Positions 26,116 through 36,145 are shown, counted from the stretch's first letter. The stretch is 58,244 nucleotides of DNA from CALCKU01 sp964654665 (GCA_964654665.1 CAZZKV010000018.1:1-58244); one strand, 5' to 3'. Made by a program: numbers and translations. Notes: generated by a model not told the origin, from the sequence alone.

Positions 26116-27879
26116 ATGGTAGCCCGTAAACCCTATATTTTATTGGATGATCAACAGACATATAGTCAGCGGTTATATGAAAACCCGTCAGACATCATTC
26201 GGGTTGATAACCCGAATGATGTAGAGGCTGGATTTGCAAAATTACAAAAAGCCCATGAAGCCGGAGCCTATATCGCCGGATATTGTTCCTATGAACTCGC
26301 TTATATTATTGAACCGATAATGCGTTCGCTTTTACCAGAAAACCGTAGCATCCCTCTTATGGAATTTGGCCTTTTTAGCGCTCCACCAAAAAAACAGGTT
26401 GCAGCTGAGCACCTATATTCTGCAAATCGCCCGACATTTGAATTAAAACCTGGTTGGTCATTTGAACAATACCGCAAACGATTTAATCGGCATCTTGACT
26501 ATATGCGAGCTGGGGATGTTTATCAAATCAATCTGACCTTCCCCATGTTTGGATATTATGATGGAGATATTGGCGAACTTTACGCTATGTTGCGTCATCG
26601 CCAAGCTGGACGTTACGGCGGTATAATAGCCTTGGGAGAGACTGAAATAATGTCTTTATCACCAGAGCTTTTTTATAAGTTGGATGGATGCAATATTTCC
26701 ATGAAACCTATGAAAGGAACCCGGAAACGATTACTTGGCGCCCGCGCCGATAAAGCGATGGGTGAGTCTATGCTCAAAGACGAAAAATCCATGGCTGAAA
26801 ATTTAATGATTGTTGATTTATTACGCAATGACATCTCACGCATTGCTGAAACAGGCAGTGTTCAGGTGCCTGAATTATTTACCTTGGAAACATATGATAC
26901 TCTACATCAGATGACATCACGTATAGAGGCGCGTATTAAAAATGATACTGTGTTTAAAGATATTATAAATAGTCTTTTCCCTTGCGGGTCGGTAACAGGC
27001 GCTCCGAAAATCCGAGCTATGGAAATTATACGAGAACTTGAGGATGAGCCGCGGGGGGCATATTGCGGGGCCATAGGTTATATTGACCCCCCGGGTAATA
27101 ATGGCAGTCACAAACACTGTTTTAATGTCGCTATTCGGAGTTTAACTCTAAACAAAACTGCGGTGACATATTCTGTGGGAAGCGGAGTTGTTCTTGATAG
27201 TGTAGCTGAGGATGAATATGCGGAATGTCTGCTAAAAGCTGACATCATAAAACCGCAAGAAGAACGGTTTATAGAAACTTTTCGCTGGGAACCCGATAGC
27301 GGATTTATTCGGATAGAGGCGCATTTGGCGCGATTAATGCAATCCGTACCAAAGCTTGATAAAGATATAACCCTTAAGGCTCTTACCGATGCAATCCGTC
27401 GAAAACGTAAGGCGCAATGTATTCGGTTAACCGCTAACAAGAATGGCGATATTGATGTAACTGCGAAGCGGTTGGCAAACCTCAAAACACCCGTTAAAAT
27501 CATGCTTTCGCGCTTCGCACTCACACCATCTTTACAAACTATTGGTGCCAAGACCAACCGCCGGCAATTTTATGATGGTGAGCGCCGTCGTATAGGCTAT
27601 CTTTCAGGCGCTGATGAAGTTGTTTTTGTCAATTCAAAAAACGAGATTTGTGAAGGGTCTTTTACGTCGATTTTTATGCAGTGTGGAGACCAGATTTTAA
27701 CGCCGGACTTATCTTGTGGGCTATTACCGGGTATTTTGCGCGCAGAATTAATTAAAACGGGAAAAGTTAAAGAGGCACTGATTACACTGGATGACATGCA
27801 GCGCGCGCGCGCTATTTATGTTGGTAATTCTCTCAGGGGCTTAATGGAAGCCCGTTTTCTTCAAGACATCCCTATTTGA
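26116..27879 (+). CDS. pabBC: aminodeoxychorismate synthase I / lyase fusion (PabB-PabC)
   Basis: A 587-aa bifunctional folate enzyme. Residues about 1-385 are PabB: NLTFPMF, PMKGTRKR, LLRNDISRIA, and the chorismate-binding GSVTGAPKIRAMEI. Residues about 400-587 are PabC, a class IV PLP enzyme: the candidate PLP lysine is in AKTNRRQFYDGERRR, followed by CEGSFTSIF and LLPGILRAEL. Together they give 4-aminobenzoate from chorismate with an amidotransferase (PabA), not seen here. ATG 26116 is chosen because it gives the family start and lies right after pxpC; no clear Shine-Dalgarno precedes it, suggesting coupling. Confidence 0.94.
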   Translation: MVARKPYILLDDQQTYSQRLYENPSDIIRVDNPNDVEAGFAKLQKAHEAGAYIAGYCSYELAYIIEPIMRSLLPENRSIPLMEFGLFSAPPKKQVAAEHLYSANRPTFELKPGWSFEQYRKRFNRHLDYMRAGDVYQINLTFPMFGYYDGDIGELYAMLRHRQAGRYGGIIALGETEIMSLSPELFYKLDGCNISMKPMKGTRKRLLGARADKAMGESMLKDEKSMAENLMIVDLLRNDISRIAETGSVQVPELFTLETYDTLHQMTSRIEARIKNDTVFKDIINSLFPCGSVTGAPKIRAMEIIRELEDEPRGAYCGAIGYIDPPGNNGSHKHCFNVAIRSLTLNKTAVTYSVGSGVVLDSVAEDEYAECLLKADIIKPQEERFIETFRWEPDSGFIRIEAHLARLMQSVPKLDKDITLKALTDAIRRKRKAQCIRLTANKNGDIDVTAKRLANLKTPVKIMLSRFALTPSLQTIGAKTNRRQFYDGERRRIGYLSGADEVVFVNSKNEICEGSFTSIFMQCGDQILTPDLSCGLLPGILRAELIKTGKVKEALITLDDMQRARAIYVGNSLRGLMEARFLQDIPI

Positions 27880-27955
27880 CAATTTAATAGTTTTCTTCTT
27901 ATCGAGACATCATATTTTATATTGTCGCCGCAGAAGATAGCCTTATAATCAACCT

Positions 27956-28675
27956 ATGAGCGATAAGCTAATTCGTGTTTCTTATATTAGGAAAGCCATT
28001 TTATTCTGGATATTCTCAGCTTTTGGGTATAGCGCCATTCTAGTAGCGCAGACAATAGATAAGCGCCGTGATTTTAACGAAGCTTTTCGCGCAATAAAAC
28101 GTAATCAATTATATCAATTTGATTTACCACCAACTGAACCTATCCCTGATACTCCCCGATGGGTGAAAGCTTTGGCTGAAGTAATCAATGCTTTGAGTCC
28201 ACTTTTTAAAGTTATTTTCTATTTGGGGATTGCGGTAATCATTATTTTTACCGCTTATTTCATTATAACAGAAGTGCTAAAAATTCGATTTAATCGGGAA
28301 GATAATCATGAAGATATATTAAATCCAATGGTGCCATTATATGCGCCGGATGAAGTTGAGGCCCGTATTTTGTTGGAAGATATCGACAAATTAGCCGCCG
28401 AAGGCCGGTATTCTGAAGCTATCCACACACTATTATTTCGGTCTATTCAGGATGTTGATAAAAAAAGACCTGGCTGTATTCGCAGCTCGCTGACATCGCG
28501 TGAAATTAGCCAACTTGATATATTAACACCGAAAACACGGGAAACCTTTTCTCTTATTGGACAGATTGTCGAAGCGGGTTTTTTTGCTGGATGTCAATTA
28601 AATCAAGCTGATTTCGATAACTGCCGTGCTGCCTATCAAAACTTTACAGCCCCGCAGGCGTGGGGCGTGGAATAA
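27956..28675 (+). CDS. DUF4129-domain membrane protein
   Basis: A 239-aa protein: N-terminal hydrophobic segment (about 13-31), periplasmic stretch rich in Pro, second membrane helix (about 84-107, IFYLGIAVIIIFTAYFIITEV), and the cytoplasmic DUF4129 domain (LLEDIDKLAAEGRYSEAIHTLLFRSI). The family usually accompanies MoxR/DUF58 systems and some are transglutaminase-linked. It is the first gene of the six-gene operon; the next gene starts 2 bases after its stop. Confidence 0.85.
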   Translation: MSDKLIRVSYIRKAILFWIFSAFGYSAILVAQTIDKRRDFNEAFRAIKRNQLYQFDLPPTEPIPDTPRWVKALAEVINALSPLFKVIFYLGIAVIIIFTAYFIITEVLKIRFNREDNHEDILNPMVPLYAPDEVEARILLEDIDKLAAEGRYSEAIHTLLFRSIQDVDKKRPGCIRSSLTSREISQLDILTPKTRETFSLIGQIVEAGFFAGCQLNQADFDNCRAAYQNFTAPQAWGVE

Positions 28676-28677
28676 AT

Positions 28678-29940
28678 ATGCGGCCAAAAAATATATTAGC
28701 GGGACGCGAGCCCCACTCTGATACGCCCTTATTAATACAACCAGTTTTTATAGTTGGCATAGTGATTACGAGTCTGTTTGCTTTTGCCGCATTTATTACC
28801 TTATTGGGTTATGCAGGTGATTTTCGGAAAAATAGTAACCGCGGTGCCCATGGCTATTCGACGTCTGCTATAGGGTATGCCGCTTTTGGTGAATTGGTAA
28901 AGTCCCAAGGCTGGATTGTGGATTATAGTCGCAGCCAAAATATGGTAAATACCCGTAGCCGCCAAACACTACAAATCATTAGCTTCACCGACATCCCGCG
29001 CAATAAAAGTCTGGATGAATTTAACTTCAATTATCCCACATTACTGATTTTACCTAAATGGAATGTCACCACCATGCCTGAGAAACAGGGATGGGTTCGC
29101 CAATCTCAAGGCGCAAAATTCGTTGATTTAGATGCTTTATCCAAAGCTCTTGCACCGATTATCGGGGAAACTAATATTGAGCGCAAATTAGCTGCGGTGT
29201 ATAAGGCTTCAATAAGCGGCCCGATTGATGCTGGTTCAGAAGAAACGGTTTCCTTTGATAAGTTACAATTCATATCGGGTGAAAAAATCAATAGAGTGTG
29301 GTCACTTGATGGTAATCCGATATTAGTTAACGTCGAAGGCCTCTCCCTTTATATTTTAAGTGATCCTGATTTTATAAATACAATGGGACTGAATACTCGC
29401 GGGAGAGCTCGACTTGCACAAGACCTTATTATTAGCATCATGGATATGGAACAATTAAATCAAAGGCGGATTGTCTTTGATTTAACATTACATGGGTTTG
29501 GTAGCAAACAAAACATTGTTAAACTCATGACTCAGCCCCCTTTTTTAGCATCAACACTCTGTTTGATTGCCGCTGGATTTTTGATGGTATGGCAAGCCTT
29601 TGTGCGGTTTGGAACGCCGACACCAAAAGAGCAGACTTACACATTAGGCAAATTAAGCCTCGTGGATAATGGCGCGCATATTATTGAAATTGCTGGACGT
29701 CAAACCCGTATGGCAATACCGGTGCGCGATGTATATTATCGGCAGTTCAAGAAAGATTTTTCGCGATCTTCCCTGACGCATATAGATATAAGTCACATGA
29801 TAGACCGGCAAAGTCAGCGGAAAAATATAGATAATCGCTGGCCCGGTATAGAGGCCCAGCTAATGCATACCCCCTCTTCGGCTGCGTTGTTGAAAGCAGC
29901 TCAAGACCTTTTTGATTTCAAACAGGAACTACTAAAATGA
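28678..29940 (+). CDS. DUF4350-domain membrane protein
   Basis: A 420-aa protein with one membrane helix near the N-terminus (about 20-45) and a second near 280-305 (FLASTLCLIAAGFLMVWQ). The periplasmic part begins with GYSTSAIGYAAFGELVKSQGWIV, the DUF4350 pattern. The last ~110 residues are cytoplasmic. ATG 28678 follows the upstream stop by two bases; a GTG at 28660 is an alternative. Its stop overlaps the MoxR start as ATGA. Confidence 0.82.
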   Translation: MRPKNILAGREPHSDTPLLIQPVFIVGIVITSLFAFAAFITLLGYAGDFRKNSNRGAHGYSTSAIGYAAFGELVKSQGWIVDYSRSQNMVNTRSRQTLQIISFTDIPRNKSLDEFNFNYPTLLILPKWNVTTMPEKQGWVRQSQGAKFVDLDALSKALAPIIGETNIERKLAAVYKASISGPIDAGSEETVSFDKLQFISGEKINRVWSLDGNPILVNVEGLSLYILSDPDFINTMGLNTRGRARLAQDLIISIMDMEQLNQRRIVFDLTLHGFGSKQNIVKLMTQPPFLASTLCLIAAGFLMVWQAFVRFGTPTPKEQTYTLGKLSLVDNGAHIIEIAGRQTRMAIPVRDVYYRQFKKDFSRSSLTHIDISHMIDRQSQRKNIDNRWPGIEAQLMHTPSSAALLKAAQDLFDFKQELLK

Positions 29941-30893
29941 ACATAACAGAGATCGGTGATTTAGCTGATAATATACGCGCCGAAATTAGCAAGGCTATAA
30001 TTGGACAAACGGATACGATTGATATTTTACTTACAGCACTATTCTCTGGTGGACATGTTTTACTTGAAGGTGTTCCGGGTACAGCCAAAACATTTTTAGC
30101 CCAAACCTTCGCTCAGGTTCTCAAACTTGATTTCGGCCGCATCCAATTTACGCCTGACCTCATGCCTGGTGATCTTATTGGGACTAATTTGTTTAATTTT
30201 CAAAGCAATGATTTTTCACTCGTTAAAGGGCCGATTTTTTGTGATCTTTTATTGGCGGACGAAATTAACCGAACTCCGCCTAAAACGCAGGCGGCTTTGT
30301 TGGAAGCCATGCAAGAACGCCGTGTTACTATTGACGGCACTGGCTATGATTTGGGCACGCAATTTATGGTTATCGCGACGCAAAACCCAATTGAGCAACA
30401 AGGCACCTATCCGTTGCCAGAGGCTCAGCTTGACCGGTTTATATTTAAACATGTCCTCGGATATCCCACGCGTGAAGATGAAATTGATATTGTCCGACGC
30501 CATGGCAGCCATATTGGATCAGCTTCACCTGTTGCTATGGGGGTTAAACCTATCGTTACTCGGGCTGTAATGCAAAGCGCCATTAAAACTGTTGCAGCGG
30601 TGACGTTATCTCGAGATGTGATTGTTTATGTTGTTGATCTCGTGCGTGCTACACGGGACAATTCGCTTTTTGAAAATGGAGCGTCGCCGCGCGCAGCCGC
30701 AATGATTGCTGCGGCTGCAAGAGCCCATGCTGTTTTGGATGGACGGGATTATGTTATTCCAGATGATGTAAAAGCTATTGCTCTACCAGCACTGCGTCAC
30801 CGCGCTATTTTATCCCCTGTTGCGGAGATTGAAGGCCAATCAACCGATATAATAATCCGGCAGATTATCGACCAAACCGAAGCCCCACGGTAA
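29937..30893 (+). CDS. MoxR-family AAA+ ATPase
   Basis: A 318-aa AAA+ ATPase of the MoxR group, which act as chaperones for VWA-domain partners or membrane complexes. Walker A is EGVPGTAKT (about residues 40-48), Walker B LLADEINR (about 105-112), sensor-1 region ATQNPIEQQGTYPLPEAQLDRF. It starts at ATG 29937, overlapping the preceding stop. The DUF58 gene follows 27 bases on, the classic partner. Confidence 0.95.
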   Translation: MNITEIGDLADNIRAEISKAIIGQTDTIDILLTALFSGGHVLLEGVPGTAKTFLAQTFAQVLKLDFGRIQFTPDLMPGDLIGTNLFNFQSNDFSLVKGPIFCDLLLADEINRTPPKTQAALLEAMQERRVTIDGTGYDLGTQFMVIATQNPIEQQGTYPLPEAQLDRFIFKHVLGYPTREDEIDIVRRHGSHIGSASPVAMGVKPIVTRAVMQSAIKTVAAVTLSRDVIVYVVDLVRATRDNSLFENGASPRAAAMIAAAARAHAVLDGRDYVIPDDVKAIALPALRHRAILSPVAEIEGQSTDIIIRQIIDQTEAPR

Positions 30894-30920
30894 GATGATA
30901 AGATACGCTTTCAACCAATT

Positions 30921-32255
30921 ATGATTTATCCAACCCCAAAAGCTGTATTGATTATGATGGCAGGGTTGCCAGTAACATTACTGTTAACGATGTTAGCCCC
31001 CGGACTTTGGGCCTTTGGTGCCTTGTGGATTGCGCTCATCGTTGGAATAATGACATTAGATATAGTATTAACGGCGCCGGGCGATAGGCTTGAGGTAAAG
31101 GCACATATTCCGACTCAAGCCTATATCGGTGATGAGATAAATATCCGTTTTGATTTATCGTGCATCCGAGCAGAACGGTTGAGCCGTATACACGCAGCGT
31201 TGTCAGGAAATGAATGCATATCTATTCCCATACAATATCAAGAAATTATGGCCAGAGACCCTCTCGTCTCTATAGTTTTTACAGGGAGAGCTAAACGTCG
31301 CGGCGAGGGGAAGCTCAGTGCTTTATGGCTGCGATGGCAAGGTCCTATAGGGATGATTTGGAAACAAAAGACGCATAATTTTACAACGATCATACCGATT
31401 GTATCAGACACACAAATGATTAGAGAACGGGCGATAGAAATATTTTCCCGCGATGCTTTATTTGGTGAAAAATTACAAAAAGACCGTGGGGATGGTAGCG
31501 AATTTGAGGCTATGACTGAGTTCCAAATGGGTATGGATAATCGATATATTGATTGGAAGCATTCAGCGCGACATGGGAAATTACTCGCAAAGGAGTTTCG
31601 GACAGAACGTAATCATAATATTATTTTTGCTTTTGATAGTGGGCATTTAATGTGTGAGCCCCTCGGGAACAATATAGACCAGAATAATGATATGACGAAA
31701 TTAGACAGGGCCATTAATGCGGCGCTTCTTATGTCCTATGTTGCTCTTAAGACAGGGGATAAAGTGGGGCTTTTCGGCTTTGACAAAAATCCTTATTTTT
31801 TTAGTAAACCCATAGCCGGAACGGATAGTTATGCCTATTTGCAGCGCTTGACCACGCAAATAAATTATTCAACATCGGAAACAAATTTTACATTGGGATT
31901 GTCGTATTTGGCTCAAACGCTAAAGCGGCGGTCCTTAATTGTTATTTTCACTGATTTCATTGATACAACGAATGCGGAGCTAATGATTGAAAATATTACA
32001 CATCTTTTAAAGCGGCATAGTGTTATTTTTGTCGCTTTTAGAGATGAAACCCTTGAACATTTAATTGTGAAACGGCCCGAAGTAATACGGGACTTATCGC
32101 AAGCTGTTATTGCCGAAGGTCTATTACGCGAGCGGGATCTCGTCATTGCGCGTTTACAGCGATTGGGGGTCTCCATTGTCGATGTCCCTGCAGGACGGCT
32201 TAATATCGCCTTGCTCAATACATTTCTAGCTTTGCGTGCAGCGGAGAAAGTCTAA
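30921..32255 (+). CDS. DUF58 (VWA-like) protein
   Basis: A 444-aa protein with two N-terminal membrane helices (about 8-50) and a C-terminal DUF58 domain. The DUF58 core is GSEFEAMTEFQMGMDNRYIDWKHSARHGKLLAKEF, cited in parts, then FAFDSGHLMCEP, which fits the degenerate VWA metal site. It probably is the client or partner of the upstream MoxR ATPase. The SpoIIM gene starts two bases after its stop. Confidence 0.9.
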   Translation: MIYPTPKAVLIMMAGLPVTLLLTMLAPGLWAFGALWIALIVGIMTLDIVLTAPGDRLEVKAHIPTQAYIGDEINIRFDLSCIRAERLSRIHAALSGNECISIPIQYQEIMARDPLVSIVFTGRAKRRGEGKLSALWLRWQGPIGMIWKQKTHNFTTIIPIVSDTQMIRERAIEIFSRDALFGEKLQKDRGDGSEFEAMTEFQMGMDNRYIDWKHSARHGKLLAKEFRTERNHNIIFAFDSGHLMCEPLGNNIDQNNDMTKLDRAINAALLMSYVALKTGDKVGLFGFDKNPYFFSKPIAGTDSYAYLQRLTTQINYSTSETNFTLGLSYLAQTLKRRSLIVIFTDFIDTTNAELMIENITHLLKRHSVIFVAFRDETLEHLIVKRPEVIRDLSQAVIAEGLLRERDLVIARLQRLGVSIVDVPAGRLNIALLNTFLALRAAEKV

Positions 32256-32256
32256 C

Positions 32257-33261
32257 ATGGCGCCGTCAAACCTAACTTTAAAAAGTCACCATTTTCGTAT
32301 TGAACGCGAAAGCGAATGGAAAGCGCTTGAAATAATTTTGAAGAAAATTGAAACAGGTAGTTTGCGCAGTTTATCGGATGATGACATTACAAGCCTGCCG
32401 CGTCTTTATCGGGCAGTTTTGTCTTCGCTTTCAGTTGCGCGGGCAACATCACTAGATCAAAACGTTATTACCTATCTAGAGAGTCTCTCAAGCCGAGCTT
32501 ATTATATTCTTTATGGCTCACAATCCGATTTCTTTAAGCGTGCGCGTAGTTTTTTTACCAGTGATTGGCCGGCCGCCGCTCAAGCTTTGCGATTAGAAAC
32601 AATTATATCTGTTTGCGCGATTATACTCGGCGCCATTATTGGCTTTCTTCTTGTGACACAAAACCCCGATTGGTATCACAGTTTCGTCCCTGAAGATTTG
32701 GCCGGAGACCGGACCCCGGCTAGTTCCGCGGAAAGTCTAAAAGCAACACTGTATGATAGTACAACAACAGATAATTTAGCTGTTTTTGCAACAAGCCTGT
32801 TTTCGCATAATTCTCGGGTAGCGATTTTTGCATTTGCTCTTGGGTTTGCATTTGGGTTACCGACGCTTATTTTGATGATTTACAATGGTTTGATAATGGG
32901 GGCCTTTCTGGCTTTATTCACGTCACGTGATCTTGCTTTCGAAATTTCAGGTTGGTTGATAATACATGGGGCTACTGAAGTTTTTGCCATTACTTTGGCC
33001 GGTGCGGCTGGTATACATCTTGGGCGTGCTATGGCCTTTCCTGGTGCTTTATCTCGTCGCGACGCCGCAGCTGAGGCTGGGCGGCAGGCGGGTACGCTCA
33101 TGACCGGTGTGGTACTTATGTTATTCATAGCGGGTCTTTTAGAAGGTTTTGGCAGGCAATTAATATCGCATGACTTTCTCCGTTATGCCATTGGTCTATC
33201 AACACTCTTATTATGGTGTCTTTATTTCTATGCACCCCGTATGAATCGTCCTGTGTTATGA
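32257..33261 (+). CDS. SpoIIM-family membrane protein
   Basis: A 334-aa multispanning inner-membrane protein. N-terminal ~110 residues are soluble and helical; membrane helices start near 120. The family core AIFAFALGFAFGLPTLILMIYNG and LIIHGATEVFAITLAGAAG is clear. Relatives in Bacillus act in sporulation septum remodelling, but here it belongs to the MoxR operon and has no sporulation context. Its stop overlaps the next start as ATGA (33258-33261). Confidence 0.88.
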   Translation: MAPSNLTLKSHHFRIERESEWKALEIILKKIETGSLRSLSDDDITSLPRLYRAVLSSLSVARATSLDQNVITYLESLSSRAYYILYGSQSDFFKRARSFFTSDWPAAAQALRLETIISVCAIILGAIIGFLLVTQNPDWYHSFVPEDLAGDRTPASSAESLKATLYDSTTTDNLAVFATSLFSHNSRVAIFAFALGFAFGLPTLILMIYNGLIMGAFLALFTSRDLAFEISGWLIIHGATEVFAITLAGAAGIHLGRAMAFPGALSRRDAAAEAGRQAGTLMTGVVLMLFIAGLLEGFGRQLISHDFLRYAIGLSTLLLWCLYFYAPRMNRPVL

Positions 33262-34130
33262 GCGCCGATATGCAGCAGATGAATGCCCGCGACCTTATCA
33301 CGCCTGAAGGGGTGAATTTAAAAGTTTATCTGGCTGATCTCGGAGCCCGCGTCGGCGCGTTTACTATTGATATGTTTATCATATTCGGCAGTTTGATCGC
33401 TCTCGCCCTTACATTGGGTGCATCCGGCGTTGCCTTTGAAAGTTCAGGTCAGATCATTTTTATACTTGGAGCCTTTTTCTTGCGCAGTTTCTATTTCATG
33501 TTTTTCGAAATGGGGCGGCGGGCGGCGACGCCAGGGAAGCGTATATGTAAAATTCGGGTGGTCGCCCGTAATGAAGCCCGGTTAACCGCCAATGCTGTTT
33601 TCGCTCGAAATGCGTTACGCGAAATCGAAATTTTTTTACCCTTGGGGTTTATGGCTACGCAATCTGAAAATATTGATGGGTTGATTTCTATCATAGGCTT
33701 GCTCTGGTGTTTGGGTTTTTTATTTTTCCCGCTCTTTAATAAAGATCGGTTGCGCGCAGGTGATTTGATTGCAGGTACATGGGTTGTGAAAGCTCCGCGT
33801 CCTGTTCTGGCAAAAGACCTGGCGGGACGAACATTGCTGTCTCATAATTTTCAATTCACCCCAGCGCAAATTAACGCTTATGGCATTCATGAATTGCATA
33901 TATTGGAAGACATCATTCGAAAAAACCAGCCGGATATTTTACAGGATGTTGCAGGTCGAATCCGCAAAAAAATTGATTGGCAACCTAATCCTGCCGAAAG
34001 TGATTTGAAATTTCTTGAGGCCTATTATGCAGCTTTGCGCGGGCGGCTAGAAACACAAATGCTTTTTGGAGTACGCAAAAAAGACAAACATGATGTCAAA
34101 GTGCAGGATAAAGCCCGTCCGTTGCAATAA
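33258..34130 (+). CDS. RDD-family membrane protein
   Basis: A 290-aa protein with an N-terminal RDD domain of three to four membrane helices (about 20-165): the Arg in LGARVGAFTIDMF, then GRRAATPGKRI, and the Asp in LRAGDLIAGTWVV. The last ~115 residues are soluble (INAYGIHELHILEDIIR) and longer than usual for the family. ATG 33258 overlaps the SpoIIM stop. It closes the six-gene operon; parE follows convergently 11 bases beyond its stop. Confidence 0.88.
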   Translation: MSADMQQMNARDLITPEGVNLKVYLADLGARVGAFTIDMFIIFGSLIALALTLGASGVAFESSGQIIFILGAFFLRSFYFMFFEMGRRAATPGKRICKIRVVARNEARLTANAVFARNALREIEIFLPLGFMATQSENIDGLISIIGLLWCLGFLFFPLFNKDRLRAGDLIAGTWVVKAPRPVLAKDLAGRTLLSHNFQFTPAQINAYGIHELHILEDIIRKNQPDILQDVAGRIRKKIDWQPNPAESDLKFLEAYYAALRGRLETQMLFGVRKKDKHDVKVQDKARPLQ

Positions 34131-34141
34131 AATTGCTGGTC

Positions 34142-36145
34142 TTAGACGTCTACGTCTTCAATAAATTGCGCATGGTCTTGGATATATTGGAAGCGTAAAT
34201 CGGCACGTTTACCCATCAGGGTTTCAACGAGGGCTTCTGTTGTCGGCAGATTTTCTTCATCCAGAGTAATACGCGCTAATTTACGCGTGGCCGGGTCCAT
34301 TGTTGTGACTTTAAGTTGGGCCGCATCCATTTCGCCTAAGCCTTTAAATCGGCCAATATCAACTTTACCGCGTCCTGAAAACTCACCCGCGAGCAGGGCC
34401 TCTTTATGCTGATCGTCAATCGCATAGGCTGTCTTGCCGCTTTGCGTTAATTTATATAGTGGGGGCATTGCCATATAGAGTCGTCCCGCATCAATGAGCC
34501 CCGGTGTATAGCGGTAGAAAAATGTAATCAGCAAGGCCGCAATATGCGCGCCGTCAACATCGGCATCAGTCATTATAATGACACGTTCATAGCGTAAATC
34601 ATCAAGCTCAAATTTTTTACCAAGTCCGACTCCCATGGCTGTTGATAGATCATTAATTTCATTATTGCGCAGAATTTTATCCATAGTCGCAGACTCAACA
34701 TTTAAAATTTTACCTTTGAGCGGTAAAATAGCTTGAGTTTCGCGTGAACGAGCCGATTTGGCCGAACCGCCCGCACTGTCGCCTTCGACAATAAAAATTT
34801 CCGTATCGTCACTGCCCTTGCGCGAGCAATCAGCAAGCTTTCCGGGCAAGCGGAGTTTTTTGGTTGCGGATTTGCGTTTGATATCTCGAGCCTTACGCCG
34901 TTTGACCCGTTCATCCGCTCGTTCTATGGCCCATTCCAATAGTTTATTGGCATCTTTTGGTGAGCTTGCCAGCCAATGATCAAAAGGGTCGCGCACCGCC
35001 TGTTCGACTAATTTGGTCGCTTCTGATGACGATAGCCGGTCTTTGGTTTGACCAACAAAATCAGGGTCGGAAATAAAAACTGATACAAGAGCTCCTGCGC
35101 CAAACATAACGTCATCGGGTGTCACATGGCTCGACTTTTTGCCCATACCAGCAATATCGGCATAAGCGCGTAAGCCTTTGGTGATTGCCGCGCGCAGGCC
35201 TGCTTCATGTGTGCCGCCGCCAGGTGTGGGAACGGTATTACAATAGGAGCGCACAAAACTATCGGCTTCGCCATACCCTTCAGGGGACCAACTGATCGCC
35301 CATTCGACACGGCCATGGCCAGTAGATTTTTTAGACCGACCTGCAAAAACATCGGATGTTACCGTCGTTTTACCGGCCAGTGTTTCTTTCAGAAAATCAG
35401 AGAGGCCACCTGGAAAATGAAATACAGCTTCGGAAGGGACCGTATCAAGTTCTTGCACCAAAGACGGGTCACATTTCCAACGAATTTCCACACCGGGTTG
35501 AAGATAGGCTTTTGCCCGCGTCATTCGAAATAGACGTGCTGCCTTAAAATGAGCCTTAGCGCCAAAAATCTCTGGATCAGGATGAAAACGCACTTTGGTG
35601 CCGCGGCGATTATTAATTGGGCCAAGGTTTTTAATTTTGCCTATGGGTTTACCGCGCTGGAATTGCATACGATAAAGGTTTTTATTCTTCGCAACTTCCA
35701 CTTCCAAAAGATCCGATAGGGCATTAACAACTGATACGCCCACACCGTGAAGACCGCCGGAGGTTTCATATGCTTGACCTTTGAATTTACCACCCGAATG
35801 CAATTCGGTCATAATAACTTCAAGGGCTGATTTATCTGGATATTTTGGGTGGGGGTCGACGGGAATGCCGCGTCCATTATCAGAAACAGCTAGAAATCCA
35901 TCGGCTTCTAATTCAACCTCTATCCGCGTAGCATGGCCGGCGACGGCTTCGTCCATAGAATTATCGATAACTTCGGCAAATAAATGATGGAGAGCCCGGT
36001 CATCTGTCCCACCAATATACATGCCGGGGCGCAGGCGAACAGGCTCTAGCCCTTCAAGGACTTCAATGTCTTTGGCCGAATAACCTTCGCTACGCGACTC
36101 TTTACTAGAGCTTGTAAACAAGTTTTTTTTCTTCGTGGTTGCCAT
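34142..36145 (-). CDS. parE: DNA topoisomerase IV subunit B
   Basis: ATPase subunit of topoisomerase IV, which unlinks daughter chromosomes. The GHKL domain shows EVIDNSMDEAVAGHA, DNGRGIP and GGLHGVGVSVVNALS; the TOPRIM domain shows EIFIVEGDSAGGSAK, PLKGKILNVE and TDADVDGAHI. ALHHLFAEVIDNSMDEAV and the short length (667 aa) fit alphaproteobacterial ParE rather than GyrB, which is longer (about 800 aa). ATG 36145 (MATTKKK) is chosen for family fit with GAGG ahead; two further ATG codons lie upstream. parC is not in the window. Confidence 0.93.
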   Translation of the reverse strand: MATTKKKNLFTSSSKESRSEGYSAKDIEVLEGLEPVRLRPGMYIGGTDDRALHHLFAEVIDNSMDEAVAGHATRIEVELEADGFLAVSDNGRGIPVDPHPKYPDKSALEVIMTELHSGGKFKGQAYETSGGLHGVGVSVVNALSDLLEVEVAKNKNLYRMQFQRGKPIGKIKNLGPINNRRGTKVRFHPDPEIFGAKAHFKAARLFRMTRAKAYLQPGVEIRWKCDPSLVQELDTVPSEAVFHFPGGLSDFLKETLAGKTTVTSDVFAGRSKKSTGHGRVEWAISWSPEGYGEADSFVRSYCNTVPTPGGGTHEAGLRAAITKGLRAYADIAGMGKKSSHVTPDDVMFGAGALVSVFISDPDFVGQTKDRLSSSEATKLVEQAVRDPFDHWLASSPKDANKLLEWAIERADERVKRRKARDIKRKSATKKLRLPGKLADCSRKGSDDTEIFIVEGDSAGGSAKSARSRETQAILPLKGKILNVESATMDKILRNNEINDLSTAMGVGLGKKFELDDLRYERVIIMTDADVDGAHIAALLITFFYRYTPGLIDAGRLYMAMPPLYKLTQSGKTAYAIDDQHKEALLAGEFSGRGKVDIGRFKGLGEMDAAQLKVTTMDPATRKLARITLDEENLPTTEALVETLMGKRADLRFQYIQDHAQFIEDVDV

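Noticed and set aside
32257..33261. Evidence for sporulation from SpoIIM
   Set aside because: SpoIIM homologues occur widely outside spore formers, and here the gene lies in a MoxR operon in an alphaproteobacterium.
34142..36145. GyrB instead of ParE
   Set aside because: Length of about 667 aa and the N-terminal pattern fit ParE; GyrB is normally about 800 aa with an extra insert.
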